Positions 1 to 11,036 of a stretch of DNA of 64,000 bases are shown in pieces. The stretch's first letter is position 1. The number at the start of each line of letters is the position of its first letter. The stretch is from Diaporthe sp. PMI_573 (lineage: Eukaryota > Ascomycota > Sordariomycetes > Diaporthales > Diaporthaceae). Location: assembly GCA_021399435.1 (NCBI GenBank), contig JAJTUP010000053.1, forward strand, positions 310,001 to 374,000, given 5' to 3'. The notes beneath the pieces were generated by a model. The model saw only the letters and a program-made list of their open reading frames with translations. It made no database searches and had not been told where the DNA came from. The position numbers were made by a program, and so were the translations under genes.

Positions 1-269
1 CGAGGACGCTGATGACGATGCCCCATTGCCTCCCGGAGCTCAGGCTATCGCCGTGACCGAGGAGGAGCGGGACGCCATTGAGCGAGTGCGTATTCTCTGC
101 TTTCTTATCTACTCGGACAACTGGTGCTAACGGGAGACAGCTTTGCCGCCTGGGCTTTGACCGCGACCAGGCCATCCAGGCTTACTTCGCCTGCGACAAG
201 AACGAGGAGCTCGCTGCCAACTTCCTGTTCGACCAGCCTGATGATGACGAGCCCCCTAATGCTCAGTAA
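1..269 (+). CDS. RAD23: RAD23 C-terminal end (partial gene)
   Basis: This is the 3' end of the nucleotide-excision-repair and proteasome-shuttle protein Rad23, cut by the left edge of the window. Exons are 1-85 and 141-269, with a 55-nt intron at 86-140 (GTGCGT donor, GCTAAC branch, ACAG acceptor). The joined product carries the C-terminal UBA2 domain, recognisable from [18 protein letters not shown] followed by [16 protein letters not shown] and an acidic tail. In this family UBA2 binds polyubiquitin and protects Rad23 from degradation, while the N-terminal UBL (not in the window) docks on the proteasome. Splicing is needed to keep LCRLGF in frame, because the unspliced frame stops within the intron. 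Identification from the UBA2 signature is strong. Confidence 0.93.
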
Positions 270-1059
270 TCGGCTCCGACCATTTGGCGAACTTCATGAT
301 CCAGACTTGGTTCTTGGAAGGAGGATAAGCAAGTCGGGGCAAGCGGGCAGCAGTGGCGTTGTGAGCTTTGCGAGCTGATATCGGGGTAATGGGTCCCGCA
401 GAGTTACGTGGAAGCAGATCCTTCGAGAAGAAGGGAGGAGCAATCTCACAATCGATGGGCGTGGTCCCGTGGGCCTCAACGGTGCCTACCGACGCGTCTA
501 CCTGCTTACAGTTGTCACTACAAATATGCAAATCTACGGTGATTTGCTCGAGTCCTCAAACCGTTAGCACTTTGGGTGGGAGAGAGCCTCGCACGTGTGA
601 GGCGACGGCGGACAGCAAGGATGAGGAAAGCTGTGACCAAGGTTGTTCTTTTGGTAGTCGAAGGAAATAAAACACGGAAGACTCAGATCAGTTGTGATTC
701 TATGAATTTTGATCCTTTGGACTTCTAAACGCCTTTGTTGGCCTTATCGCCGACTTTCCAAAAAAAACAAAAAAACAAGCCACCCTTCTTGACCGTCGGA
801 TACCTTCTCCCACGCCTCGAGGCGTTGAGTCCGTTCTTTTGCATGTGTAGTGAAACCTGTTTGACTTTGTACCAACCAGCCTTGCCGAACCCTTGTCTGG
901 ACGACAGACAAACCAACGCAGTCCTATTTTACTTTCATCGACGCCTTGCGGAGAATTAACAGGAGAGCGCGGGTATCTACCAAGCCGTAGTTCGTGCATC
1001 CACACGTGCGCCGTAGAAAAGAAACAGAAAAATTTCCAAAGCAGAGGCTCGCCGCCCGC
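270..1059. other. Convergent intergenic region RAD23/BDP1
   Basis: This is the 3' flank shared by RAD23 (+) and BDP1 (-). It holds an AATAAA poly(A)-signal-like hexamer at 666-671 on the + strand, about 400 nt after the RAD23 stop, and an A-rich stretch near 760-780. Open frames here are short and show no recognisable protein. No other feature is seen. Confidence 0.6.
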
Positions 1060-3270
1060 TCAGCCGCCGATTCCGCCGGCAAATGTCTGCGGTGCCTTGC
1101 GGCTTCTGCCTCCCCCGCGCCCCTTGCGCGCGGTCGCCACGGAGGGCAGGTCCGTCTCGTCGATGACGTCCGGGTCGGTGCCGACGCCGTACCCCGCGCC
1201 GGGAAGGCTGTTGTTGGCGGCGCCGCCCAAGGGGTCGCCGGCGAGGTCGGCGTCGTGCGAACCCTCGTGGCCGGGCTTCAGCACCCTGTCACCCTTCCTC
1301 CGGCCAAAGAGCTCGTCTTTCTTGCGGCGGTTGGTGGCGGCCTCCTCCTCCTCCTGCCTCCGCGTCTCGGCCTCCTGCTCGGCCTTGAGGCGGGCCAGCT
1401 CGTCGTTGATGGCCTGGGAGTCCTCGAGGGCGTCGGCGCCGTCGACGGCGTCGAGGGCCATGGGCACGTCCTTCTCGCCGATGATGCACTTGTTCACGGC
1501 GATGGGGTTGGCCCTCTCCTCGCGGTTGAACTTGAGTTTCACCTGCCGACGGTTCTTGGCGCCGCCGAACATCTTGGAGATCATGTTGAAGTCCGTGCCG
1601 AACATGCGCAAGCCGTGGTAGAACTTGATCGTCTCCGCGTCGGTCCAGAAGTTGCCCTGCGGCTGCCGCCGCATGTACGTCCGCTGCGTCACGGGCGTCG
1701 TGAAGTCGTCCTCCTCCTGCTCGAACACCACGCCGCGCGCCTGGTCAGCCGCCGCGTGCCGGTCGTACTGCATCGAAGCCTCGTTGATCCGGATGTGCCC
1801 GTCCACTATTTCGAGCTGGGGGACCGAGTCAGCGGGATGATCCTGCACTACCAGTCGCGGCATTGCCGGCGCAGGCTTCCCGGCTGCGTCCGGAGCCGGC
1901 GTCCCCGACTCAGATGTGTTTTCGTCCGGCATCTCCTCGCCCGGCTGGAGCTTGCCCAGCTTGATGAGTCGCTGGCGTGCGCGCTTCTTGCGGATCCTCT
2001 CACGCAGCTCATCGTACTTGCTGAACTTGGCGCCAATCCTGAGGTCCCTCGTCAGCTCGCTCATCACCATCTGCTCGTGGTCGACCTTTTGCTGCTCTGC
2101 ATCCTCGGGCGTCACTGATCGCTTTCTCCGGGTCTTCTTGGTACTCTCCGTCTCTTCGCCTTCTGTCTCGGTGGGGTTTGCTCCACTAGTCCCCTCTCCA
2201 CCCTCTTCGCTGCCAGCAGGGGCTGCCGTCTTCTTCCGTGGCGCCCTCTTCTTGGGTGCCACAGCTTCACCATTCTCAGCACCGCTTGCCTGAGTTGCGT
2301 TTTCTTCGCCATTTGCAGCAGCTTTCTTCTTCCGTGGGGCTCTCTTCTTCTTGGGTGCGCCTGTGGTTTCTGTGCCAGCATCCGCCTCGCTCTCAGCTGT
2401 TCCAGAAGGTGCCTTTCGTTTCCTGGGTTGTCTTGCTGCTGGTTTCCTAGTCTTGGCCGTGGCCGTGCTTGAGGATCCCTCGCCGTTATCAAGTGATGGT
2501 GCTACTGACGTGCTTGCAGAAGATGTTGAAGCGACCTCTGGGGTGGGGGCGGGAGATGGCACGGTGAGCTCCGCGGTAGATTTAGCATTCTTTGCAGGTG
2601 TGGATCGAGCTGGTTTGAGCGCAGAGGGGCCTGCTTTTGGAGGGGTCGTCTTGGTCTTCGCCGTTGTCGCCGGCGTCGCCGCCTCTCCTTGCGCAGAAGT
2701 GGGCCTTGGTGCATCTGGACGGTCTTGTATCGGAGCAGCCTCGTCCTCAACCTGCCCAGACAGGGCTGTAGTAGTCGCCGCTGTCTGAGCCAAAGTTTCT
2801 GGGTGGGACGCATCGTTTGGGGCAGGGTGCGATGTGTCTGTGGTGGGGGTAGCAGAATCCTGGGGTTGAGCTACCGCGGGACCCTTCTTAGCAGCCGCGT
2901 CACGTCTGATTTCAGGACTTCTGTTCCGTCTGGCTTCAGGACTTCTAGTCCGTCTGGCTTCAGGGCTCCTCGTTCTTCGGTTGCTCGTCGTCGAAGCAAG
3001 AGATTGGCTGGATGGGGTTGGCAATACGGTCGTGGCAGTCGGGAGGGTGGGTTGACTCGGTGGCTCAAGCCTCGACTCGACAACAGTGGACGCGCTGGCA
3101 TCGTCAAGACCGGCATCAGGGGCATTTTCCTGGACAGACGGCGTCTGAGTCGGTGATCCAGTGGCAGTGGCAGTGGCAGGTGCGGCGGCGGCGGTTGGGG
3201 CAGGCCGTCTTCTCGCGATCGGTGCCTTGGGTTTGAAGGCACCTGTGCCTTTCTTCAGCATCGAACTCAT
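1060..3270 (-). CDS. BDP1: TFIIIB subunit Bdp1 (B'')
   Basis: A single-exon gene of 736 aa. Bdp1 is the third subunit of TFIIIB. With TBP and Brf1 it locks the factor onto upstream DNA and recruits RNA polymerase III for tRNA, 5S and U6 transcription in the nucleus. The diagnostic part is the extended SANT/Myb domain at about residues 538-590, with GNFWTDAETIKFYHGLRMFG, then FNMISKMF and RRQVKLKFNREER. The N-terminus MSSMLKKGTGAFKPKAP resembles fungal Bdp1 starts and supports this ATG. Residues from about 10 to 400 are low-complexity (Pro/Ala/Thr, then Lys-rich) and include tandem RTRSPEAR-type repeats near residue 100. A K/R/E-rich helix follows the SANT domain. The gene is divergent from BRE1 across about 530 bp. 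The family call is firm; the role of the long disordered half is unknown. Confidence 0.93.
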   Translation of the reverse strand: MSSMLKKGTGAFKPKAPIARRRPAPTAAAAPATATATGSPTQTPSVQENAPDAGLDDASASTVVESRLEPPSQPTLPTATTVLPTPSSQSLASTTSNRRTRSPEARRTRSPEARRNRSPEIRRDAAAKKGPAVAQPQDSATPTTDTSHPAPNDASHPETLAQTAATTTALSGQVEDEAAPIQDRPDAPRPTSAQGEAATPATTAKTKTTPPKAGPSALKPARSTPAKNAKSTAELTVPSPAPTPEVASTSSASTSVAPSLDNGEGSSSTATAKTRKPAARQPRKRKAPSGTAESEADAGTETTGAPKKKRAPRKKKAAANGEENATQASGAENGEAVAPKKRAPRKKTAAPAGSEEGGEGTSGANPTETEGEETESTKKTRRKRSVTPEDAEQQKVDHEQMVMSELTRDLRIGAKFSKYDELRERIRKKRARQRLIKLGKLQPGEEMPDENTSESGTPAPDAAGKPAPAMPRLVVQDHPADSVPQLEIVDGHIRINEASMQYDRHAAADQARGVVFEQEEDDFTTPVTQRTYMRRQPQGNFWTDAETIKFYHGLRMFGTDFNMISKMFGGAKNRRQVKLKFNREERANPIAVNKCIIGEKDVPMALDAVDGADALEDSQAINDELARLKAEQEAETRRQEEEEAATNRRKKDELFGRRKGDRVLKPGHEGSHDADLAGDPLGGAANNSLPGAGYGVGTDPDVIDETDLPSVATARKGRGGGRSRKAPQTFAGGIGG

Positions 3271-3799
3271 CCTGTGGTCCTTTCCTTAGCCTCCGTCGCG
3301 CAGGCTTCTCTGTGCGCTTGTCTTGGGCGGCTGCCTCGTCATTGCAGTCAAGCAGGTACTCGAAGAGGAAGCAAGGCGTCAAAGCCAAGTCGAGGAGGGT
3401 CGTGGCAGGTTCGATGTTGGGATCGAAAACGGAGATGGGCGTGAGAGATGATTGACTAACAAGTAACTTTTAGTGGGATGCGGCACCCTCGATCGGTACT
3501 AGCCCCCCTCCCTCTTAGCGCAATTCCGACACGCCTTTGCACCTGCAACAGAAAGGACTACTGGCACTTGGTGACTCGTGAAAACTCCATCTTTAATCAA
3601 TGTCCTCAACTTCCACCCGTCCACCACCATCCGCCTGCCACGCCTCCCTTTGATGATCATCACAACAAGAGCTCGACCCAGGTCATCACCTGGCTCTAGG
3701 ATCCATCTGGAGTCCATGCCTTCTTTATCTCCAGTCAACACCTGATTTCCTGCAGCGCGCACCCTTCCCTAGCCTGCAGCCTGCTCACCGACGTCTCTC
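3271..3799. promoter_or_regulatory. Shared divergent promoter BDP1/BRE1
   Basis: A 529-bp spacer between two divergent start codons, so it must hold both promoters and 5' leaders. It is pyrimidine-rich on the + strand toward BRE1 (3600-3790), as is common for fungal leaders. No clear TATA box is visible. Confidence 0.6.
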
Positions 3800-6495
3800 A
3801 TGCCTGTTGCCACTTCTCCCTCGGCCATTCTCCCTGCGTCTCCCGTCGTCAAGATGGAGGACAGGAAGAGACCTGCCAACAACAACGCCGATGATCTCGC
3901 TCCTCCTAGCAAACGACATCAGGTCAATGGCAGCAGCAAGTCGCGCGACGACACCCTCGACATGAAGGATGAGGCCTGGATTGAGGTAAGTGACGTTGGT
4001 CTCTGTTCATCCATCACAACAACACCAACAACCTCCCCTCATCATCATGGCCCAAAAAGGCCCTTTCAAACACGCCATGCAATACCACAAACACGGATGG
4101 AGGTTTTGATCTTTGGTATCTGTCTCTCAGGGTCCAACATACCGTGAGGATTTGCCCACTGGTTCAGTGCTAATGCATGGCTTGCTGGCTGCAGCATGCC
4201 GAGCGCTCAGGTCCTCAAATGCCCTTCAACCATCCGCTGGCATCCTCTCCCACTCCATCCTGAATGGTCGCTACATTACCCATCCGCTCGAAGCTGTCGA
4301 AGGTATACATGCTGACTGTTGGGCTCCCAGGCATTTCAAAAAGATGCAATATATCGGCAGATGCTCGAGTACAAGAGAGAGAAGTCACAACTAGAGGCCC
4401 GCCTTGAGGAGCTTGGGAAGCAGTATGAATACTACGATATCCATCTTAGGACCATCGACGCATGGTGGCTGCAGGTGAGATTGCCCTTCAGGCCCCGCCA
4501 CGGTTTGGCTCAGCTGACGCGTTGAAGCTATTGCAAGAGGTTGAGCTGGTCGCCGAAGGTACTTTCACCGAAAAGTCCGAAACTCACGGTAAGCTCACCA
4601 GCCACCTTCCCTTTCCCTGGACACCTCGTAACTGGAATGTTCGCAGATCTGTCCCCTTCCATAGGACTTGGGTCCCAAGATGTTCAGCTATTCCAGAGGC
4701 ACCTCGCCGAGAACGGCAAGACGATCAAGTCAATCCTAGAAACCCTCTTCAACAGGCTGGCCACCCATCGAGGTGACGTCAAGCCCGAGATTGCTGAAAT
4801 GGAGTCCAAGATTAAATCTCTTCTGGCCGAGCAAAAGGAGTACAAAGTGCAGCTGGAAAGCCTCGCCCATAAGAAGGAAGAGCTTTCTGCAAACCTGGAT
4901 GCAGCCATGCTACGCGTTGTCAAGGCCGAGAAGAAGTTGGATCGCGCCAAAAGTGCACAAGTCCAGAAGCTTGAGCAACAGGCTCTTGCTTCCTCGACTA
5001 GCAGGGCCGTCCCCGCCACGACGGAAAATGGCGACGACAATGGCGACAGCAACGGCCATGACGAGAACCTGCACATAAAATACCAAGAAGCTGTCGCTGC
5101 GATGTCTAAGCAAAAGGAACAGTTGGAGTCCGCCATCTCGGAGATCAAGGCCCTCAAGGATGAGAATTCGACATTGAGAATCAAGCGCGAGAGCGTCACA
5201 GACGAAGAGTTCGTGCGTACGGATGTTTTCAAAGCTTTCAAGTCTCAGAACGAGGACCTTATCAAACGAGTCAACGATTTGGAGGCCACCAACAAGCAGC
5301 TTCGCCAGGAGGCTGAGAAGTTGCAGGCCGAAAGGACATCCTTTCGAAGTCAACTGGAACGAGAAGCGCAGAACGTTACGGCGGATCTTGAAGAGCAAAT
5401 CCAGATCAGGGAAACGGATCTTACTCGCGTACGGTCGCAGAGGGACGAACTTCTTGCCGACAAGGGCATCCGCCAAGCTCAGCAGGAGCAGGAACGAACA
5501 TCCCTGGAGAACTTCAAGGAACTGGTGGGCGCCAAGGAGGACCGTATTGCTGCCCTAGAAATGGAGCTGGAACGACTCCGCCCAAGCTCGGATGCGCCCG
5601 CTTCCGAGCCTCGCCCCGACCTCGAATCGATCACCGTGGAGGAGCTGCGGCAGAAATTCCTGAAACTGGAGAAGGACTTCGAGTCGATCAACCAGGAATT
5701 GCCATCCATGGAGAAGGCGTACAAGCGTTCTGTGGGAATCTCCAAAAAGAAGGTTATGGATCAGCATTTGACGGAAGAGCGGATGGCGGTTCTCATACAG
5801 GAGAAGAGCAAAGCCGATCAGAAATATTTTGCAGCTCGAAAAGATGCGGACATACGCAACAATGAAATAAGAACCCTTCGGCAGCAAAACGGCAAGAGCT
5901 CCGAGATCATTGCGGCGCTCAAGGAACACGATACACAGGCTCGCACACTGATCAGCAATCTGGAGAAGCAACTTACGGACCTGAAGCAGTCTAACGTGGC
6001 CATTCTTGAAGAGAGTCGGAATATGAAGTCTTCGAGCGCCGAAGCTATCCGACGGGCTGACAGCGTCAAGTCACAAATCACCGATTTACAGAATTTGGTC
6101 AAATCAAAGGACGCCGTGGCAGTCGCAGAGAAGGAAAAGGCAAACAGCCACGAGACCGAGTCTGAGAGACTGAAGGTACGGCTTGAGCATGCGGAAAAAG
6201 ACCTGGAGACGTGGAAGAAGAAGGCTTTCGGCAAGTCCTCAAGCGAGCTAAACGATTTGAGAGTAAGTGGCCCCCATAATGACCCTCCCGTCCTATCGTT
6301 CACTGACATGCGTTATAGCAAATCGCTCTTTGTTCTATCTGCCAACTGAATCCCAAGAATTCCATGCTCAGGACCTGCAACCATATCTTCTGCAAAGAAT
6401 GCGCAGAGGCACGTCTTACCAACCGGCTGAGAAAATGCCCCAACTGCAGCAAGCCATATGACCGGCCAGATATCATGCCCATCTACCTGACTTGA
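3800..6495 (+). CDS. BRE1: E3 ubiquitin ligase Bre1 (histone H2B)
   Basis: Five exons: 3800-3985, 4331-4474, 4528-4588, 4647-6262 and 6319-6495, giving 727 aa. Bre1 works with the E2 Rad6 to monoubiquitinate histone H2B, which is needed for downstream H3K4/H3K79 methylation. The N-terminal part contains [18 protein letters not shown] and [11 protein letters not shown], typical of the Rad6-binding region. Residues about 150-660 are almost continuous coiled coil. The last 40 residues are a C3HC4 RING (C674, C677, C689, H691, C694, C697, C709, C712) ending [14 protein letters not shown]. All four introns have GT-AG ends, and joining them restores family motifs at every junction. The first intron (345 nt) is much longer than the others (53-58 nt). 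The gene is convergent with the SARAF-like gene. Confidence 0.95.
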
Positions 6496-6964
6496 TTGAG
6501 AGCATGTTTCACGCATGGATGCGTCACGGGCTTCGCTGTGGCTTTTTTTTTTCGATTCAAGCTGCGCTGTACATTTGCAACTGGCACGATTAAAACGCGA
6601 CGTTTGGATTGATGAGGTCCTGTTGTACAGTAACAATACCCAGGAGTCACAGGGAGCAGAAACCACGAGGCGTTCCGAGTCGAAAACCTAGTGTTCAGGG
6701 TACGTAGATGGATATCGGACGGCGAGATCCTGCTAGATGCTCTGAGGCCCTTGCGGTTTGCATGTCGCCATGCATTTGCACATAGATTAATTGACAAGGT
6801 CACCTGCTGGCGCTCTCGAACATGGGCCTGATCAATGGGGAATTATGTGTCTCGGGCACCATGACAGCAAGCAGTCAGGTCCCGATCGTAGAGGGTGGAG
6901 CTCCATAGGGATGGATGGTGACAATGCTGAACTCGATTGACAACTGGTATAGTAAACAGGCGAT
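6496..6964. other. Convergent 3' spacer BRE1/SARAF
   Basis: A 469-bp spacer between two convergent stop codons. It holds a T-run near 6542-6550 and nothing else recognisable. Confidence 0.5.
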
Positions 6965-8038
6965 CTAGCGACGACTTGTCGAACCGAAGCCCGTACTCTC
7001 GTAGCGAGAACTGCTGGCGCCGGAACCGCTGCTCGACCCTGACGAGCCGGACCTCGACGGGCTCCCTCCTCCACTGCCCCAGGTGCTCCCGTAGTTCCCA
7101 TACCCGCGAGTGGTGGTGTTGTTGTTGTTGTTCCTACCCATCCTCCCAGCACCGTAACCCGCTGCTGCTCCCGCCGCAGCCCCTCCGGCGGCACTCCACC
7201 AATCCGGGCGCCAACCCTGTTGCGCATTATTTCCTCGCTGTGCACTGCTCCCGCCTGGGCGCCCAGGCTTGTTGCTATAGTTCGTACCGGGGTAAGGTGG
7301 CGGAGGGTCGTCGTTGCCGAAATCATCGCCGCCGCCGCCGCCGCCACCTCCTCCACCCCCTCCCCAGTAACCGCCACCGTTGTTCCGTGCCGGCCGGTGT
7401 CCATTGCCGCCGCCACCCTGCGAGTTGATGATGGCGTTATAGACGATGAACGCCAGGACAGAAAAGAAGATGACCCAGAACAACCAGCCCGCCAGGCCTG
7501 CCCCGCCGTGGGCGTCGACCCCGCCTCGGCCGCCACCCAGGTCGGGCCACTTCTCCTCGCCCTCGCGCGTCAGGGACATACGGTACTCCACGGCACAGCT
7601 GCCCTTCAGGACGTACGGGTCGCCTGGCGAGGAGTAACCCTCGCAGATCTAAACGTTCCACTGTCTGTCAGTCTCGCTGGGTGTCTTTCTCTCATAGGAG
7701 GGGGGGGGGGGCAGGAGACGCACCACATCGGTAGACCCTAGCTTCAGCTCGAGCGGGATCGAGGCTGTGCAGCTCCACTGGACGTCCTCGGCGTCGTAGC
7801 CGGAGCCCTTGTTCTCGCAACGCATGATGTCGATCTTGTACTTTGAGCAGATCCCCCGGGGCGACACGCACTTGAGCTGGGGGACGGCCGGGACGCGGCG
7901 GTGGGTGGTCTGCTTGTCGGCGCGGAGGGTGAGGGACTCGACCTGGGAGAGCAGGATGGCGTCGCGGGGCTTGGCCTTGGCTTCTGCCGAGGTGGCCAGG
8001 AGGGCGAGGGCCGCTGCCAAGGAGATGAGAGCGCGCAT
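6965..8038 (-). CDS. SARAF: SARAF-like regulator of store-operated calcium entry
   Basis: Two exons on the minus strand, 8038-7724 and 7648-6965, with a 75-nt intron between them; 332 aa. SARAF/TMEM66 proteins sit in the ER membrane and restrain store-operated calcium entry in animals; the role of the fungal relatives is less clear. The sequence shows a signal peptide (MRALISLAAALALLATSAEA), a luminal Cys-containing domain with LKCVSPRGICSKYKIDIMRC, QWSCTASIP and ICEGYSSPGDPYVLKGSCAVEY, one transmembrane helix (WLFWVIFFSVLAFIVYNAII), and a Gly/Asn-rich cytosolic tail ending STGFGSTSRR, the usual fungal family ending. The donor GTGCGT and acceptor TTTAG restore the Cys-rich domain. The intron contains a run of 12 C on the coding strand (7700-7711). 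The family call is strong. Confidence 0.9.
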
Positions 8039-8379
8039 GACGGGCGGGATGTTCGTGGTGGTGGTTGAAGTCGAGCTCCAGGTATGTCCGTTTGCTAGGA
8101 AAACACGGAGGTGACCAAAGTGGCAAGAGTCAAAGCCACCTGTTAGGTCTCGGTTGTGGCCTTGGTCTCAGCTCGACCAGAAAAGGACAGCTCACGTTGT
8201 TGTGGCAGGCTGGGGGCCCAGGTAGACGCTGCTTGGATGGACAGTGACGAGGCTGAAAAAGGCTCCAGGCGAGGGAGAGTGACGTATGCGGGGGACCCTT
8301 GCTTGTGTTGGCATTGGGGTGGCGGATTGACCGTGTGCAGCTACGAAACTAAGTAACCGGTGCTCATATCCAGATTGTG

Positions 8380-8680
8380 AATAAAGTGCACACGGCCACA
8401 GCATCTACGTGCCTACCCAGGTACCTAGGTACGGGTAGGCACATGCCTACCCGTAGGTAGGTAAGTACCTAAGTGAACGAACAGTGCTCACTGCCCAACC
8501 TCCTATGGAGTAACCTCCCAGCCTCCTTCCTCTCATATAAACAAGTCCTACAAGACTACCTCCTATGGGATAGCTAACCTGCTAGGATATCCAGATTGGA
8601 GATAATTAGGTATAGGGGGTCCATAGTGATTTCGCATTTCTTGAAGTGTGGCTGTGTTATTGTAACGATGTACTGGTTGG
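8380..8680 (+). repeat. Dispersed repeat element, copy 1 (head-array-tail)
   Basis: Homologous by eye to copies at about 15715-16045 (+), 40200-40520 (-) and 61070-61300 (-). The head (around 8385-8410) shares CCACAGCATCTACG with the 40-kb copy. The core has degenerate 15-bp units (CCTCCTATGGAGTAA, CCTCCTATGGGATAG). The tail (8630-8670) shares CATTTCTTGAA and GGCTGTGTTATTGTAACGAT with the other tails. An inserted block of CCTACC-type sequence at 8409-8460 can form hairpins. There is no coding capacity, transposase or clear terminal inverted repeat. Boundaries are approximate. Confidence 0.7.
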
Positions 8681-10428
8681 CCTCTCCTCTCCGCCAGCCA
8701 CCTCACCTCTAGAGCTTCCATCTGACCTCCCATCTCCAGCCTGGGGAACGCACACTTGGATCTGGGAAGGGAGGTACGGAGGATCTCCTCCAAGTTGGCA
8801 GGAGACACAATTCTATTCCGGCTCGTACTCTGCGATCGGTGATACGGTGCCCACGTTTTCTGAGCCCTGTTGGTCGTCTGCCCGTCCCACCATGGCCCCA
8901 ATGCACGTATGGCACGTGCAGGGGTAAGGTAACCTGGTGCTATGGACAGAGTTCTCTCGAAATCTTATGTCGATTAAGGAAGCGCACGATGACAGGGGCC
9001 CAGAGTCTCGGTTCGATTAACCCTACCCAGCACTGCTGCGACTGTGGGCTACCCTCAGACTTTGATCTATGGTGACAAATAAACAACTCCTCTCACTACG
9101 GCTAGATAACTGGCATAATAAGTCCCTCTCCGGAATGGTGATGAATGCGCGGAATCCATATCGAGTCAATTGAGAACACGATCCATCTCTCGTTTTCTTG
9201 TGAGACCTGCGGTGTAAGTAAATCCTGCAGCGTTGAGCCACACACGCGCTTGCGTATCCGCATTGCCGACACAGTCATCCTCACGCGCTCCCGGATTTTA
9301 CCCATGACCGTGGAATGTTTTGAAACATGTCCATCTCTACTCGTGAGTATAATCGGGCTCTATGGACACCCCGAGAGGAATTCGCCAGCGTTTTAAGGAG
9401 GCAATCTCTAGGCTGGTGCTGCGGGATTGGGGGCCTAGTTGGACATCCGAATTCCGACCGCGCAAAGCATTCCTTGCTACTCGATGCATGGCTGCATGGT
9501 CAGGATTCCGCAGGCGTGTGGGCCTATTCACGAGCGTCAAAGTGGACCTTGGCCGTCCAAACACACGGTCAGTGCAGATGCGAACCCGCGTAAAGGGGCA
9601 ACCTTGCTCTGGGAGCTGGCCCTCGTCTACGATGGCGGCGAGGACGAACACAGAGTCGTAGATAAGTGATAACTGCTCTGCACTCGATAGAGGGGAGGCA
9701 GGCTGATCACTTGAGCGTACCTAGTTGGCATGACACCGGACAAGCGATCTTAATCATCCTGATTCATTCCAGCTACGGCACCTTGACAAGCAGCAGGCCG
9801 TTGTTCCTTGCGGTGTCAGCGTCGGAGATGAGATGGAATCCGGCAGCCTTCCGGGACCCGCCAGCGATATCCGAATACCGTGGCTGGGGTTGCCCAACGG
9901 CGAGCCAGAAACGGTCGCCGTTGACCACCACGGAGGTGACTAGTGTATGTAGGACCAGTCACGGCACTGATCCTGCCGGCCCTCCCCATCCGTCGTCCAC
10001 ATGTGTGCTTTTCACGGCGAGACCGTGGACTCCTATCCAACGGTGAGATCCCAGAGCTGAGGGAGAGCAGTGAGCTGCCAAGCGATTACGATTGCGAAAG
10101 GGGCAATGCATCTCTCGGGGTGAATCATTCTGCAAGCGGTTACACCATGGACCTCATCCCAGTGGAAGAGGTCGTCACCAACATCGGCTCGCCGAGTCCC
10201 ATGTTCGTCCAGTCTCACTCATCAGCTTGCGCAACGAATCTGCTGCAGCTACACAGTAATCAGGCCAGTGGCTCTTTCCCGGACTCAAAATGCAGAATGA
10301 TTGGCAGGCAGGATTGTTTACTACGTGCCGCGCAGTATCTACCCATTCATCTTGGACCGAATGCGAGGAAAACCGGGTCAGCGGTGGAGTCACGACATGC
10401 CGCAACAATTCTAGAAGACCTGCCGACA

Positions 10429-10462
10429 GGGACTGGGACAGGGACTGGGACTGGGACAGGGG
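10429..10462 (+). repeat. GGGACT/GGGACA hexamer microsatellite
   Basis: Five to six tandem hexamers GGGACT or GGGACA. The regularly spaced GGG triplets could form a G-quadruplex. It lies about 575 bp upstream of the ABC transporter start codon. Confidence 0.75.
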
Positions 10463-10840
10463 TCGGTGGAGACCATAGGCCTACATTTCGGACTGACAAA
10501 GTGCGAAGTCCGCTGAATAGTCTGATGGCCAACCTGCCACCTCCACCCCGTCGCTCTCTTATTCGTGTGCAGGTCAATGCAGGCTTGCTCACAGGGCTTG
10601 CTTCCCTTGTTCTAGAGGGCGAGTTGTGCAGCTAGAATCCGGTATCTACCACTCCCGGGCGGATTTTTGTACATATGTCGACGCCCGCGTCGCCCCCCTG
10701 CCACTTCAAGCCAGCCTAGTCGTGTCTAGCTATCCACCCATCTTCTTAATACCTTGAGTAGGACCTGCTTGCTTTCTCGACTCAGGTCCTAATTTGTCCT
10801 CACTCACCTTTCTGTTCTCTTCTCTAGTTGTTGACTTCGT

Positions 10841-10849
10841 TATATATAC
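10841..10849 (+). promoter_or_regulatory. TATA-like box upstream of the ABC transporter
   Basis: TATATATAC lies about 190 bp before the ATG at 11037 and is followed by a plausible leader. This is a positional inference only. Confidence 0.4.
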
Positions 10850-11036
10850 TACAAGGGAGGAACCTAAGGTTGAGTCGATTCGGGAGCATAGCAGCGAGAT
10901 ACTGATTGTCGCCGGCTCACCAATCCAACTTCACTTTCACCCTCACGACACACATTGCGGGCTTGCTTGGCACTAGTCGAAACTTTGCGGGCCTTCACAC
11001 TCACCTGCTGTGCGCTGAGCACGCAGCCAAGCCATC

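Larger units (their letters stand above)
8039..11036. other. Intergenic region between SARAF and the ABC transporter
   Basis: About 3 kb with the divergent promoters of the two flanking genes. It contains one full copy of the dispersed repeat (8380-8680), a GGGACT/GGGACA hexamer run (10429-10462) and a TATA-like box (10841-10849). The open frames, including one at 9943-10635, lack an ATG start or recognisable domains and are not called. No gene is supported. Confidence 0.6.

Noticed and set aside
994..2118. 374-codon + strand frame antisense to BDP1
   Set aside because: It is a shadow of GC-rich, codon-biased coding sequence; the minus strand encodes the conserved SANT domain.
8990..9040. 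Possible tRNA (B-box-like GGTTCGATTAA)
   Set aside because: No matching acceptor or anticodon stem and no A box at the right distance.
9943..10635. 230-codon frame upstream of the ABC transporter
   Set aside because: It starts with GTG, contains the hexamer microsatellite, and has no recognisable domain.
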